Assembly: GCA_026225945.1 (NCBI GenBank)
Contig: JAMJFZ010001258.1
Coordinates: 5,513,501 to 5,577,500 of the forward strand
Source of the DNA: Cricetomys ansorgei
Lineage: Eukaryota; Chordata; Mammalia; Rodentia; Nesomyidae
Length of the DNA stretch: 64,000 nucleotides
Reading direction: 5' to 3'
Both the position numbers and the translations under genes were made by a program. Of this stretch, positions 20,170 through 29,480 are shown one piece after another. Positions within the stretch are counted from its first letter, which is position 1. Each line of letters begins with the position of its first letter. Below the pieces are notes generated by a model. It saw nothing but the letters and a program-made list of their open reading frames with translations. It searched no databases and was not told the DNA's origin.

Positions 20170-20852
20170 CAGGAGGCCATGCACTGCTCTAAAAGGTTCT
20201 GAGCTGTTGGCCACTGTTGGATGCAATGAGAGTTAAGTGTGCAGGGCAGCTAGAAACTCTTACACGGCCACAGAAAAACAGACCTTGTCAAGTGCTTGTA
20301 AAAGTAAACATGTATTTACCTTATGACACACTAATCCTACTCTTGGATATTTGCACAACAGAAACGAAACCTGTGTCTGCAGAGAGATTTGCGCACAACG
20401 CTCACGGCCGCACTGCTCACACTAGCCCAGACCACCGCAGTCTGTAGTTCTCATCGCCGGCAATAAATGAGCATGCCTGGAATATTATTTTGGAATATTA
20501 CTCAGTAACTAAAAGGCATGAAATATCAACGCATGAGACAAGACAGGTGCGTTTCAAAAGCTCTACAGTGTGTGGAAGACGTCACAGGCGGGACTACATG
20601 CTGTGTCATTCCATTCACATGGAACTCCAGAGACGCAAAACTCTGCCGTCAGGAAGCGGCTGCCTGGATCAGCGTCGGGGACAGAAGCGAGCACAAGGAG
20701 GTTGGGAGAAACACAGTAGGGCCAGGGGCTGTTTTACATCCCTGTGGGTCATTGTAGTTTTACAACTGCGCCTAATTGCCAACATACATTTAACAGAATA
20801 CTTAATTTGGGTGAATTTTACTGTATGTAAGTAAAAAAAAAAAAAAAAAAAA
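20170..20852 (+). mobile_element. Ancient L1M 3' end with intact A-tail
   Basis: Ordered L1M 3' landmarks are present: GCTAGAAACTCTTACAC, TACCTTATGACACACTAATC, CCTACTCTTGGATATTTGC, TGGAATATTACTCAG, AAAAGGCATGAAATATCAAC, GTCATTCCATTCACATGGAA, ACTCCAGAGACGCAAAAC, GGGTGAATTTTACTGTATG, then about 22 A residues at 20830-20852. All coding capacity is lost. It starts directly after the MaLR LTR. Confidence 0.85.
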
Positions 20853-21564
20853 ACTATGCAGATGCTAAGAATTAAAACAAAACAAAACAAAAAACTGCAG
20901 CTGCTCACTGCCTACAGAGGTCCCCTGAAGAAACGTACCACACAGCAAGGGTCATCCATCATCTCCAGGGCTTGACTGGGTGTGGTTATCCTCCCTTCCA
21001 ATTCTGTCAGATGCGAAATGCTCCAGCACTGGCCCCTGGCTGCTCGGCATCCCCTGCCACACCCCTTCCCACGGCTTCCTGGGGTCTCCTCTGGAACTCC
21101 TTCCCTCAGGGCCCTCCTCACTGCAGACAAGTTCCTCCTGGTTGGCCCCCCAACCAGGTGGGTGGTCACGACCCACACTGGTGACACACTCCGGCACCTG
21201 GCAAGCACATCCAGGAACTTTCTGCAAACCAAGTTCATCCCTCCAGTGAGAGGATGCTGATGACAGAGAATGCACCGATTTGCTTATAGATACACACTGT
21301 CATCCAGATTATCACCCAACACTTAAAATCCCTATGGGCCATAGCCTGAACGGGTGGTCTGGAACACGACAGGCATGTCTGAGAACCCAACCTCAAAGAG
21401 GGTCTTATCAGGCACCAGGCTAAGGATCTCTGAGACATGCCACAGGCAGCCTTTGTATTTTCTGAAAAAGCAAACTAATGCCAAGCGCATGCTGCTAGGC
21501 TTTCCTGAGCCTCTATAAATGTCATAACCATTTGATGCGAGAGACTCCACTAACTACAGTATCA
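20853..21564. other. Unique non-coding sequence
   Basis: After an AAAAC-rich stretch I recognise nothing. Overlapping open frames of about 70-110 codons at 20912-21275 on both strands have no recognisable features. Confidence 0.5.
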
Positions 21565-21835
21565 AAGTAATGTTAGTAGTGCAAGCTATAATGTTGAGTT
21601 AAAAAGAAAAAGCCAGAAAGTAGAATTCTGTTTACACTGGAATTAGAACCACATAAAGAAAAATGTCAACATGCGCACAAACAGTGAGAGCGCGGTGGGT
21701 AATTGCAGGCATATTGGGTTATAACATTGGGGGGGGGTTTCCTTTTCTTTTAAAAAATATTCCCTACTGCACTGACCTTGCTATTTGTATAAACAATAAA
21801 AACCAGGAGAGAAAGAAAAAAAAAACTTCAAAAAA
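21565..21835 (+). mobile_element. Possible old L1 3' end
   Basis: TGTTGAGTTAAAAAGAAAAA followed by CCAGAAAGTAGAATTCTGTT, then a pyrimidine-rich portion, AACAATAAAAACCAGGAGAG and an A-rich end resembles the tail of old L1M elements. Divergence is high and the family is uncertain. Confidence 0.35.
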
Positions 21836-21862
21836 TCCTAGCCAGGATGCTGTGTTTACATG

Positions 21863-22051
21863 CTGTCCACCCCGGGGCGTGGGCGGTGTCCACGCTGTCC
21901 ACCCCGGGGTGTGGGCGTGTCCATGCTGTCCACCACGGGGTGTGGGCGTGCCCATGCTGTCCACCACGGGGTGTGGGCAGTGTCTATGCTGTCCACCACG
22001 GGGTGTGGGCGGTGTCTATACTGTCCACCCCGGGGTGTGGGCGTGTCCATA
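21863..22051. repeat. 31/32-bp CpG-bearing minisatellite, six units
   Basis: Six units start CTGTCCACCMCGGGGYGTGG. They alternate between 31 and 32 bp: 21863-21894, 21895-21925, 21926-21956, 21957-21988, 21989-22020 and 22021-22051. Every unit keeps one or more CpGs. Open frames of up to 135 codons on both strands are repeat-driven. Confidence 0.97.
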
Positions 22052-23130
22052 CTCCTCCTCACAGAGCTAAAGGTCTACGCCCTGTGAGTCCTGCCTGCTG
22101 CCTGCTGGTATTTCACCAATGCTTTAAATCAAGCTTATGGAGATGGGCAGAGTTCTTCCAGGGCTGTGGGCCATTTGCAAATAGGGACAATAAAAGCCAG
22201 AGAACTCTGTTAACAGAAGGTAAGCATGGAGACAAAGCTTCCAAGCCAGAATGACTTTCATCCTGAAAAACTGCCAAAAGCCGATGCCTTGAGAACACCA
22301 ACGCTTAACAGGCTTTTTTCCCCAAAGGAAACCAGGTTCAAAATTTCAGGTCCAATTTAAACTAAATTGTTGTTTACAAACAACAACCAACAAACATCTG
22401 CGTGCGGCCTGACTACGCCATTTTCATCAGGATGGAGGACTTGATGACTCCCTTCAAGCCTAACCAGGTTCTCTGCTGTGTAGACCCTCGATTCCTGCAG
22501 ACTGAGGCCTTGGTTCCCCTGGCCCATGCGCTAACCCATCTTAGAGAGCAGAAGAGCTGGGCATTCGCAGAGCTGAGAGGGCAGGTCACATTAAGGCCAG
22601 GCAAGGTCAGCACTGCAGAACACAGGAGCGTGGGGCCTTAGCTTAGGGTGACATGGTGCTCCTAAAGGAAACCCATGCTTTAGCAGAAGCCCGTGCTGCC
22701 TACATACACGGCTGACTGCACCGCTCGTAATTCACAGAACACTGTGGTGGGCAGGAACTTGTGAAAGAAATACCCGTGAAGACCATGGAAGAATTTAGTC
22801 CCTCCACACTGTCCAGGGCACAGAGTGCGTGCTTAGTGAACACCGCCAGCAAGCGAACTGACGTGATTCTACAGCAACATGGGGAATCTGAACATTAAAG
22901 GTAATGATCAGAGGTCACCGCGTACAGAGATCAACCAATCAGAACTGCTTTCTGTGGCCTCTTTCCATGCTGTTAGCTCCCTGTCTTTGCTCACGGTGTC
23001 CCCATGGCCTGGTGGCCCTTGTAATTGTGTCTGGGCAGATCACAGCCCTCTAGTTCAAGGGCCATCACAAATGTCAATTTCTTTATGTTTTCTTAAAAAA
23101 AAGTAAATTTTGCGTTTTAATGTTGTTGCT
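22052..23130. other. Unique non-coding sequence
   Basis: I recognise no transposon. A donor-like AAGGTAAGC occurs at 22217-22225, but no convincing acceptor pairs with it. Confidence 0.45.
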
Positions 23131-23176
23131 GCTGCTGTTGCTGTTGTTATTTTTATTATTATTATGTGTGTGTGTT
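23131..23176. repeat. (TTG/CTG)n and (TTA)n trinucleotide repeats
   Basis: GTTGTTGCTGCTGCTGTTGC runs into TTATTATTATTATG and then TGTGTGTG. This is a compound microsatellite next to an antisense B3. Confidence 0.95.
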
Positions 23177-23345
23177 AATGCACACATGTGCCCATGACAG
23201 GTGTTCCTAAGGAAGCCAACTTGCAAAAGTTGATTCTTTCCACTCACCATGTAAATTCTGCAGACGAAACTCAGGCCGTCAGACTTAGAAACTTAGAAAC
23301 TTAGAAAGCCCCTTTGCTGTCTGAGCCACATCTTCAGCACCCTGC
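23177..23345 (-). mobile_element. B3/B2-type SINE with an internal 8-bp triplication
   Basis: Antisense B3 landmarks include CACACATGTGCCCATGACAG, GTTGATTCTTTCCACTCACC, ATGTAAATTCTGCAGACGAA, ACTCAGGCCGTCAGAC and TGTCTGAGCCACATCTTCAG. In place of the usual GGCTTGGCAGCAAG segment it carries ACTTAGAA three times in tandem at about 23282-23305. Confidence 0.75.
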
Positions 23346-25600
23346 CCCCAAACGCCATGTTTCCTACGAAACTCCCCCAGCCACTCCAAGCTAGCAGTAA
23401 CCTCCCGAGTCAGGGCGTAGCTCGAAGAGGAGTTCTCAGCATCCATTCTGAGTGAGCGTTTCTCAGACCGGGAACTGAGTCTCTGGAGGGCAAGACTCTC
23501 CTCTCCTTGCATACCTAGCAAGGCGTTCTCACATACGATTTGAATCTCCGGAATAGCCGGGGAGTCAGCTCCTGTAGGTAAGTCGGCTTTATTGTTGGAG
23601 GAGAGACTTGTTCCCAGGACAGCCTGTGTGGGGCTGCTATCAGGGAACACAGGAGATGTGGGTCAGCTTCAGCATGCGTCAGTAGACCCCAACGTGGAAC
23701 GCTAAGGCTGACTTTACCAGGAGAAGTGGAATGGCCCTGTAACGCCTGTTTCGCTGCTTTACTTAGAGGGACACTTAAACCTCAAAGAAGATTCATCTGA
23801 AGAAACTGGCACGTGGGATTCCATTTTCCCTAAGGCTTCTATGCCTCGTGTCAGTAAACCATCAATAATTAAACGGCAACAGTTAAAACAAGACCACCCA
23901 GGCATACAACCCAAGGGGCGGGCTGCAGAAATGGTCTGCACGGCCCTTCTATGGAAGGCGACTTTAAAGATCCCTCATGGTCTCCAGTTTGAAATGGTGC
24001 CTGGTCCATTTATCAACGTATTCCTTTAAATTTGAATGAAAAAAAAAAATCAACGTATTATTAAAGTCTAGAACACAATGGCCAGAATTTGGAAGAGTTT
24101 TCTACTGCAGAAAAAATAACTGTGTTGAAAAATGTAAGTAAAGGTCCACATCGCCCCAAGTCCGCAGTAGGTGACAGAATCCCCACGGGGCCAGTGACGC
24201 TGGGCGCGGCCGGGCTCTGAGTGGACGCCGCCGCCCTGGATGCATTTAGGCTGCTGCACTCATTTCTTTTTCTTCAGACTTCCTGACTTGCTTCTTTTCT
24301 ACGTGCAGTAAGTAACCAGGATTCCCAGTAAAACAGGACATCAGGGTTGAGGAGAACCAGAGAAGACTGGGCATGGGGCGCTGAACCCGGGGAGCGTGGT
24401 TTTCTAAGTGAGGTGCTTGTCGGGGAGCTGTGACTTGAGGCAGCGTCTGCACAGGCTGGGCACGTCTCCGCTGCCGGAGGAGACGTCTCATTCACGCCAA
24501 TAAAGACGCGGTCTAGAGACAAAGGCAACTAGAACCGAGCTGGACGTAAAAATCTGCCGTCTATTTGCAGATCCAAGAAGAGGTTCTGAAGAGCAACCAA
24601 GCACAACACTTCAAGCAGCATAAACGGAACGGAAAAGAGATGGCACAGAGAGACGCCGCGGAACAGGGAAGATGAGACCACACCACAGAGGTTCAGAGGA
24701 GACACACCGTTCTGAAAGCTGAAGAAATCAGAACTGTTTTAAGAGACTGCCCGTGCCCTCAGCGAGCACAGTGAGAGGGCGGGGCTCTCCCTGAGCCAGG
24801 GCGGGGTGCCGGAGCTTTCCAGACCGTCCTGATGTCAGAGCTTGTGCAATGGTTCAGGGGCAGGGGCACAAAAGCAATCCTAGCTCAACAGCAGAATACG
24901 GCCGCACAGGTAGCAGCGAGCCCGTGAGGGTGCAGTCGGCCATGCCGGATGAGCTGGGAACGGGAGAGAACCGGGAGCGAGGGAAGCCGGTGATGGACAG
25001 CGCCAGGCTAGTGGGAGAGTCACAAATGTGCCTGAAACAGCAGATCTGGGAGCTGAAGAAATAACCCAGGACACCGTGAAAGGAAATTCTCCACAGGCGC
25101 AGAGCTCACCCCAACCCGAAATTGCAGATTTGGATCTCCCACAGCCCACGCGAAGTGACTGAAGGGCACCATACCCAGAAAGGCCGCGGTCAGACTGACT
25201 TCGTTTCCCCGGAGTGACGCAGCTCAGAGAAAACCAACGACACTTACGAGCTGGCCTACCTTTCAGCTGACCTGAAACACTCAAGGCCAGGGAGAGTAGC
25301 TTGACACCTTCAGATCACTAGAAGGGCAGTGCAGAAATCCGCCAGCCAGCCAGACAGACGGGTGCACAGACCCGACTGTTCTGTGAGCGCAACGGCTGGC
25401 AAGTTCAAGCGAGCGTCACCGTAGCCCAGTCACACATCGCCGCTTGGTGTGGACCCAGACGACGAAGTCTTAGGAAATTAGGCCGAGGATATGGAAACAG
25501 TAAATGAGATGAGCAATTATTCTCCTCAAGGGTGCCTCACTGAGAAGATAATGTGATCTATGAATGGAGAGGCATAGCATCAAAGCTATTATCAGACATT
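23346..25600. other. Unique or unassigned sequence, relatively CpG-rich
   Basis: No family is confidently assigned. CpGs are noticeably denser than in the flanks, notably at 24160-24240 (about ten CpGs in 90 bases, including GGGCGCGGCCGGG and GACGCCGCCGCCC) and through 24640-25470. Open frames here are short, and I recognise none. It could be a decayed CpG island, an old repeat or an exon remnant. Confidence 0.4.
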
Positions 25601-25800
25601 ATATATAACTAATATATATAATGTATATTTACAATGTAACATATATAAAATACATAAACATTTATATATAATATATAAGTATTATATATGTATATATACA
25701 CAGATATAATATATACTTATATATATTTATATAATATATATATAAATATTATATATTTTACATATATATAATATAGCTAGCTATATTATAGCTAGCTATA
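25601..25800. repeat. (TA)n-rich block ending in twin 14-bp palindromes
   Basis: About 200 bases are almost entirely A and T with TATATA runs. The right edge holds TATAGCTAGCTATA twice, at 25772-25785 and 25787-25800. Each copy is a perfect palindrome. Confidence 0.95.
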
Positions 25801-25859
25801 AACTAGAAACTCTGAGAACATTTAACACAGGATATACAGTGAGGGAATATTATGTAAAT

Positions 25860-26130
25860 CATCGTGAGCAATGATTACAGCTATTACTGGCTTGGGAATA
25901 TATTTTTAATATCATGAAAGCAAATAGCAAAATACAAACTTATACGCTGTTTATAAGCAAAATACTTGAGAAAAAGTTGTAAAGAAATATACTAAAGCTT
26001 TGCCAGTTATGATCTCTGGTCAGTGTGAGTACAAAAAGAATTTTGTTCCAGTTTCCTTTTATCTTAAGAAGTGTAGCACTATGCCTTGTTTAAACTAATT
26101 TTTAAAGTGATACATAAAAAAATTAAAATT
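25860..26130 (+). mobile_element. Probable ancient L1M 3' end
   Basis: AAAGAAATATACTAAAGCTTTGCC, in the style of AAATATACTAAAATG, is followed by TATGATCTCTGGTCAGTG, a T-rich stretch TTCCAGTTTCCTTTTATC and an A-rich end ATACATAAAAAAATTAAAAT. This resembles the tail region of old L1M elements. It is diverged and tentative. Confidence 0.45.
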
Positions 26131-26135
26131 AACTC

Positions 26136-27006
26136 CAGCCAGGGAAGTAAATCAGTGCCTTGCTCAGCCACCATCAGAGAAGCTTCCTCCTGCAGCAGAT
26201 GGGGACAAATACAGAGACCCACAGCCAGGCATTGCAGAGAGTGAGAGACCTTGGGACACTCAGTCCTAAAGGGATATTTCCATAAATCCCTCCCCACAGG
26301 GCTCAGGCATCCCGTAGGAGAGGAGGCAGACACTTCACTTCTCCCCAAGAAAACGTCTCTTTGCAACAGATGGAGACCATTACAGACGACCACAACCAAT
26401 CAAAATGCAGAGTTGTGGACCTCAGTCCCAACAGATACATCTACAAAACACTTTGGTACCTGAGACTTGGGTATCCTTACGGGAGAGTAGGTGCAAAGAC
26501 TGTAAGAGAGATCAGGGAGTTTTCTGTTAGACCGTCTCCTAAGAATGTCAGAAGCTACACCCATAAAGCCTCACCAGTGTGACCGCCCAGACATGAGCTA
26601 ACAAGGAAGACACCGATAGGCACGCCGACATCGATGACTACGGTTGGGGGAGGTCAAGAGGTCTCAATTCTACACAAAGAAGTACAGGCAACTAAGGAAT
26701 GCGAGAGTGGGAGAAATCGTCTTCTCCGGGGAAGAGCGCAGCAGCTGGTACCCAACACCGAATGGCCAGGCCTGGAAACAGACACATAAGTAACATTATA
26801 CGGACTGAGGAAGTTGCATTATGCATTTAGAAACACCCCCCTTCCCAATACGTGTATAACAGCAACTGACAGAAAAGAGGCCGTGAAGTTGAAAAAGAGC
26901 AAGGAGTGGTATATGGGAGGGTTGGGATTTGGAGGGAAGAAAGGGAAGGGGAAATCATGTTATTATATTATAATCTCAAAAAATAAAGAAATCACAAAAG
27001 AGAAAA
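26136..27006 (+). mobile_element. Rodent Lx-type L1 3' UTR
   Basis: It follows the rodent L1 3' UTR: CATCAGAGAAGCTTCCTCCT, GAGAGTGAGAGACCTTGGGA, AATCCCTCCCCACAGGGCTC, CAATCAAAATGCAGAGTTGT, GATACATCTACAAAACA, GTCAGAAGCTACACCCATAA, CTACACAAAGAAGTACAGGC, AAGTAACATTATACGGACTG, GAAAAGAGGCCGTGAAGTTG, GGTATATGGGAGGG and TATTATAATCTCAAAAAATA. ORF2 is absent, so this is a 5'-truncated insertion. The left edge is uncertain. Confidence 0.85.
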
Positions 27007-27009
27007 AAT

Positions 27010-27090
27010 GGGCGCGGTTGTAGGGTGCCGTGTCACGTTGGGGAGCACTTGGGTGCGGTTGTAGGGTGCCGTGCCACGTTGGGGAGCACT
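27010..27090. repeat. 41-bp tandem duplication abutting the L1 tail
   Basis: Two copies of a GC-rich unit starting GGGYGCGGTTGTAGGGTGCC occupy 27010-27050 and 27051-27090, with three differences that I can see. The array begins directly after the A-rich end of the Lx element. Confidence 0.93.
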
Positions 27091-28440
27091 GTGTTTCTTG
27101 GTAATTTCCCCTACAGAGTAACATATTTGCTAAAGAATACTTATTAGAATTTTAATAATGATGAAAAATTATAATGACAAGTAGAAAAAGGCACACTATT
27201 GAGAAAAACAACACAATATAGCCCTGGAGTCAGAGCTACAGCCGAGTGTTTAAAGCCAGCAGGTCAGTTGGCTCCGAGTGACAGGAATTAGAAAGACTTT
27301 TAAAATGCAGCATTAACTCTTACTGTTTTATACTTGTTGGACAAATATGATTTCCTTCCTTCCTGTCTTCCTTCCTGACTTTTAGGGGAGTGCTAACGCA
27401 GCCCCCCGCTACCACAACCCATGCCCACATCTGGGGAAATTGCAGGGGCCAGCACATCTAGAGTGCAATGGATAAGCGTCGCCCTGAGAAAACCACCTTT
27501 GCGATCATGGTGTCTCCCCTGCCAGGTAAGTACTGGAGAAGTATGATTTTAAAAAATGCCCCAAATAAAACCTGTGGGTTGTATATTCACGTGCTGCCAT
27601 TACAAAAAAGAAATGGTTCTGATGTCAGCAACAGCCTCCTGCCCAGTTCCCCCAAGACCCTCAGATTGGCGTTTATGTCCAAACCCAGTACGCTGACCTC
27701 AGCTTACCATGAGCATCTTGAGGCCAGGCCCTTCCTTCCTCCACTCCCTTCCCGGCGCTCGGCTCTGTGGTTCAGAAAGTCCCGTGCTCACGAAACATTT
27801 GGTGAGTACAGAGAGGACTGATGTACGGAAAGACCACTTCATCTACACCTCGGAGGTCCACACATGGTGCAAAGGTCCCTGCATTCACTCCACTCTCCCT
27901 GCACCCCTGCTGTGGAAAGCTGTAAGGACCCTGTAAGGACCCTGGGCTCCAGCTTCCCTCCTCCTTCAATCTAGATTGCACGCTTCGTGAGAACCTAGCT
28001 GGAGCCAAAACCTGGTGCCACCGTCTTATTTCTCTTTTTCCATTTCAAACGGGAGAGCTGGAGTTGATTCTAATTTTCCTGCAGGCAGAGGGAAGGAGAA
28101 CTTTTATGTGAGCGACAGGATGGCACCCCCAGCCGTCTCAGGACAGTTCTCCCCAGGAACACCTGTTTGCTCCAACTGAAGCCTGTCCAAATTGAGTCCC
28201 CGGACCAGGAGCTTCTCTTCAGATGCCCCGCCATCCTACAATATTTATTCCCCACCTGTCTGATGGCTCTCATAGCTTGGGAATGCTCCAGCCAGGGAAA
28301 GCTGTGCCTTGGCCCTGACATGGCAAAGCTAAGAGCAGCTAATGTCCACCCAGAATCTGGTCTGGTTCCAGAGGCCCTTCAGTTCAAAATGCCTTTCTTT
28401 TCAGTCTACTAGGCTTAGCAAAAACCTCTAAGAGGAAGAG
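27091..28440. other. Unique non-coding sequence containing a candidate exon
   Basis: I see no transposon. The segment includes a TTCC-rich run at 27350-27378 and the splice-bounded candidate at 27386-27525. Other open frames show no domain. Confidence 0.45.
27386..27525 (+). other. Candidate exon with start codon, 140 bp
   Basis: A pyrimidine-rich stretch (27350-27380) ends in CTTTTAG at 27379-27385, a good 3' splice site. The right edge is CCAG followed by GTAAGTACT, a perfect donor. Inside, ATG at 27468 has G at -3 and G at +4, with an in-frame TAG three codons upstream. A frame starting there stays open through 19 codons (MDKRRPEKTT...) to the donor in phase 1. This would be a 5' exon, or a non-coding exon. 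The pyrimidine tract is itself a TTCC microsatellite and could mimic an acceptor, and I do not recognise the peptide. Confidence 0.25.
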
Positions 28441-29480
28441 GAAATACTTTTCATCTTCACACTAATCTGATACAAAACCAGGCAATGCCTTTCGCTGCTT
28501 ATTAAGACTGGCCAATCAGTTTTCCATCCTGCTCAGTATTCAGTCTTCTAGTCATTAAACAGTTGCCTGACACTTCAGCGAGGATTGGTAAATCAGTTTA
28601 TCCAACGAGGGAACTGTTGAAATGGAAGGGGTAAAATGCAGCAAAAAGCAACCTTAAATGCATAATTTAACATGTAATTCAAGGCAGGAAGAAGAAATGC
28701 ATACATCAGACCCTGGTTATAATAGTGAAATAATGTTTTATTTTAAAAATTCTAGCCATGGGAAAACTGTGCATCTGAAAAGCTCACTTAAAGCTTTATA
28801 AAATAAGAGACCTTTTATCTTCTACAGATCCATGAGCTTGAAAATACTTTATCTATGCAATTTCAAGGCACATAAAAAACCCCAGTGAATAAATAAAATG
28901 TTCTTTTCTCCCCTTTATACAGAAGCTTTAAAAATTATCCATATAAATAGCTTGGCCTTGAGCAAACAGATTAAAAGACCCAAAGGCCGCAGCTTCGGAT
29001 CACGTTTATGGAACAGAAAATGAATGGCTTTCTTTACCGACAAGGCAAGTTTGCAACGAACTTATTTTCTATACGGCCATTCAGTGAGAAATATTTAATT
29101 GGAATTTATGGAAAAATCCAGCATTTTAAGTGATATACTCATCAAATCAGCAATATAACAGAATAAAGCAATCCGCGTATTCTGCTAATGTTCTTTGCAT
29201 TTCCTCATGAATCACACACATAGTACACATGGTCAATGTGAAGTATTATTTCAGAGACCAGGAAGTTTTCTAAATATGTAACTTTTATGTTAGGCATATG
29301 AAAATTCTTAATATTTTTCTGACACATGAAGATGTTTTTCTTTTCATAATTGCTTACAATTAGAACTATTTAAGTGAGTACAAGCTGTTCATGTGCTTGG
29401 AGAAAACCTTAAATTCCACAACTAAAAAGCCTTCTTAGTAAGTTAAGTTTAAGGTACAGGTCAAACTGAAGCCTGGCACG
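28441..29480. other. Repeat-free AT-rich block; possible conserved element
   Basis: About 1 kb without any recognisable transposon or microsatellite is rich in AT and TAAT-type motifs. It includes GAAATATTTAATTGGAATTT near 29089 and TTCTTTGCATTTCCTCATG near 29190. Absence of repeats over this length is a feature of conserved regulatory DNA, but conservation itself cannot be seen here. Confidence 0.35.

Noticed and set aside
21663..22254. Cys/His/Pro-rich plus-strand frames of 75-135 codons
   Set aside because: They are translations of the 31/32-bp minisatellite in successive frames.
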